Positions 6,551 through 7,375 of a DNA stretch of 7,375 nucleotides are shown here, piece after piece. The stretch covers positions 1-7,375 of the forward strand of contig CAIPGD010000229.1 of the NCBI GenBank assembly GCA_903864485.1. Reading direction: 5' to 3'. Within the stretch, counting starts at the first letter, position 1; every line of letters starts with the position of its first letter. Origin of the DNA: an uncultured bacterium (GTDB lineage: Bacteria > Pseudomonadota > Gammaproteobacteria > Burkholderiales > Burkholderiaceae_E). Both the position numbers and the translations under genes were made by a program. Under the pieces are notes generated by a model, which saw only the letters and a list, made by a program, of their open reading frames with translations, searched no databases and had not been told where the DNA came from.

Positions 6551-6554
6551 AGAG
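6551..6554 (+). promoter_or_regulatory. Weak ribosome binding site for the deacetylase
   Basis: AGAG lies six bases before ATG 6561. The other in-frame ATG at 6546 has no such site. The evidence is modest but fits a protein starting MAIPILMYHQ. Confidence 0.4.
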
Positions 6555-6560
6555 AATACG

Positions 6561-7295
6561 ATGGCAATTCCAATCCTGATGTACCACCAGATCGCGCAGC
6601 CTGGTCCGCGCGGCACCCCACTGAGGGGATTGACAGTATCTCCGCGCATGTTCGCGCAGCACATGCAAATGTTGCGGCTCCTTGGCTATCGTGGACTGTC
6701 AATGGGTGCTTTGGACCCGTACCTTAATGGTGAACGATCAGGGCGCGTGGTTGGTATTACATTTGATGATGGTTATCTCAACAATCTGCAAAATGCCCTG
6801 CCGATTCTGCAGCGTCAGGGGTTCAGCTCAACGTGTTACGTCGTCTCTGGCGAAGTCGGCGGAACTAACCGCTGGGATGCTGAGTTGGGCATCGCGCAGG
6901 TGCCTTTGATGGACCACTCGGCGCTTCAGGCCTGGATTGAAGGGGGGCAGGAAGTCGGGTCACACACACGCAGTCACGCCAATCTCACGCAGGTTGACCC
7001 GCAGCAACTCGAAGCGGAGATTTGTGGTTCGCGACAGGAACTGGAGTCGCTGCTGACGCAAGAGGGGGGCGTGCAGCACTTCTGTTACCCCTATGGGAGT
7101 CTCGATGATGCGGCTGTCGAGATGGTCGCCCGGGCCGGTTATCGAACTGCTACAACGACAGCACGCGGTCGGGTCGATCCGGGTCGTCAACCAAATCCAC
7201 TCGCGTTGCCTCGCGTCCGGGTCAACCGGACTACAACGGTCTTGCACCTCGCGCTTAAGTGTCTGACCAATTACGAAGACCGATCAGCGGCTTGA
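6561..7295 (+). CDS. Polysaccharide deacetylase (NodB/CE4 domain)
   Basis: It probably removes N- or O-linked acetyl groups from a glycan through a metal-dependent NodB-fold catalytic site. From ATG 6561 it has 244 residues. Motif 1, TFDDGY (67-72), gives the catalytic base D69 and metal ligand D70. Motif 2, SHTRSH (134-139), gives metal ligands H135 and H139. Motif 3 is FCYPYG (174-179), followed late by LPRVRVN (216-222), which may form the far side of the pocket. The DxxDW motif of classical chitin or peptidoglycan deacetylases is not seen. The N-terminal PILMYHQI strand is typical of stand-alone bacterial members. No signal peptide or membrane segment is visible, so it may act in the cytoplasm on a sugar intermediate. 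An alternative start at ATG 6546 adds five residues. It starts 24 bases after the glycosyltransferase stop, so shared transcription and pathway are likely. Two G6 runs (6942-6947, 7064-7069) lie within it. Confidence 0.93.
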   Translation: MAIPILMYHQIAQPGPRGTPLRGLTVSPRMFAQHMQMLRLLGYRGLSMGALDPYLNGERSGRVVGITFDDGYLNNLQNALPILQRQGFSSTCYVVSGEVGGTNRWDAELGIAQVPLMDHSALQAWIEGGQEVGSHTRSHANLTQVDPQQLEAEICGSRQELESLLTQEGGVQHFCYPYGSLDDAAVEMVARAGYRTATTTARGRVDPGRQPNPLALPRVRVNRTTTVLHLALKCLTNYEDRSAA

Positions 7296-7375
7296 ACTCC
7301 CCGTCGCCGTGATCCATTGACGGCGTTGTTCGATAACGGGCAACACGCGCTCGAGGAGGAAGTTTCTCTCGATCG
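7284..7375 (-). CDS. Possible C-terminus of a convergent gene, product unknown
   Basis: On the minus strand a frame enters from the right edge and ends at TGA (7286-7284), giving 29 residues that include NFLLERVLPVIEQRRQWIT and end in SSSR. The codons mostly end in G or C, as in the neighbouring genes. It would overlap the deacetylase end by 12 bases, tail to tail. The fragment is too short to identify a family, and a plus-strand frame across the same bases is also open, so the call is tentative. Confidence 0.35.
   Translation of the reverse strand, partial: IERNFLLERVLPVIEQRRQWITATGSSSR
7305..7330 (+). terminator. Weak candidate terminator after the deacetylase
   Basis: The stem CGCCGT (7305-7310)/ACGGCG (7320-7325) encloses a 9-base loop and is followed by TTGTT rather than a clean T-run. 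It begins 10 bases after the deacetylase stop, a suitable place to end the two-gene unit, but the missing T-run makes it uncertain. Confidence 0.3.

Noticed and set aside
6536..6727. A 63-codon frame whose ATG overlaps the glycosyltransferase stop as TGATG
   Set aside because: The overlap looks like a coupling signal, but the frame runs out of phase through the N-terminal part of the deacetylase and its product resembles nothing.
7353..7362. GAGGAGGAAG, a strong Shine-Dalgarno look-alike near the right edge
   Set aside because: No start codon lies at a suitable distance before the window ends, and the bases may be coding on the minus strand.

Overview
The window looks like a chromosomal segment of a GC-rich betaproteobacterium, most likely of the Burkholderiales. 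This rests on the style of the DnaG N-terminus, on a near-canonical sigma-70 core, and on a very long Lys/Ala-rich N-terminal extension on RpoD of a kind known in that group. The genus cannot be told from the sequence.

Positions 1-5188 (plus strand) hold the 3' part of the macromolecular-synthesis operon in its usual order: the tail of a yqeY-like gene, dnaG (primase) and rpoD (housekeeping sigma factor). The upstream rpsU expected in this operon lies outside the window. DnaG carries an Ala/Ser/Glu-rich in-frame insert flanked by near-identical direct repeats. RpoD carries about 360 residues of low-complexity basic and then acidic sequence before its conserved region 1.1. A perfect TATAAT before rpoD suggests its own promoter.

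A CAU-anticodon tRNA (5205-5281), best read as the lysidine-type tRNA-Ile2, starts 16 bases after the rpoD stop. A small intrinsic terminator follows at once, so operon and tRNA probably share a transcription end.

Positions 5367-7295 (plus strand) hold a two-gene envelope-sugar unit: a GT-B, family GT4 (WaaG-like) glycosyltransferase and a NodB/CE4-type polysaccharide deacetylase, closely spaced and probably co-transcribed. They suggest synthesis or tailoring of LPS, capsule or exopolysaccharide. The glycosyltransferase contains a run of nine T. The window ends in what may be the C-terminus of a convergent minus-strand gene, with weak evidence.

I see no CRISPR array, insertion sequence, integrase, phage gene or plainly new multi-gene system. 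The unusual points are the sigma-factor tail, the primase insert, the tRNA linkage, the homopolymer in the glycosyltransferase, and short upstream reading frames whose stops overlap two GTG start codons.
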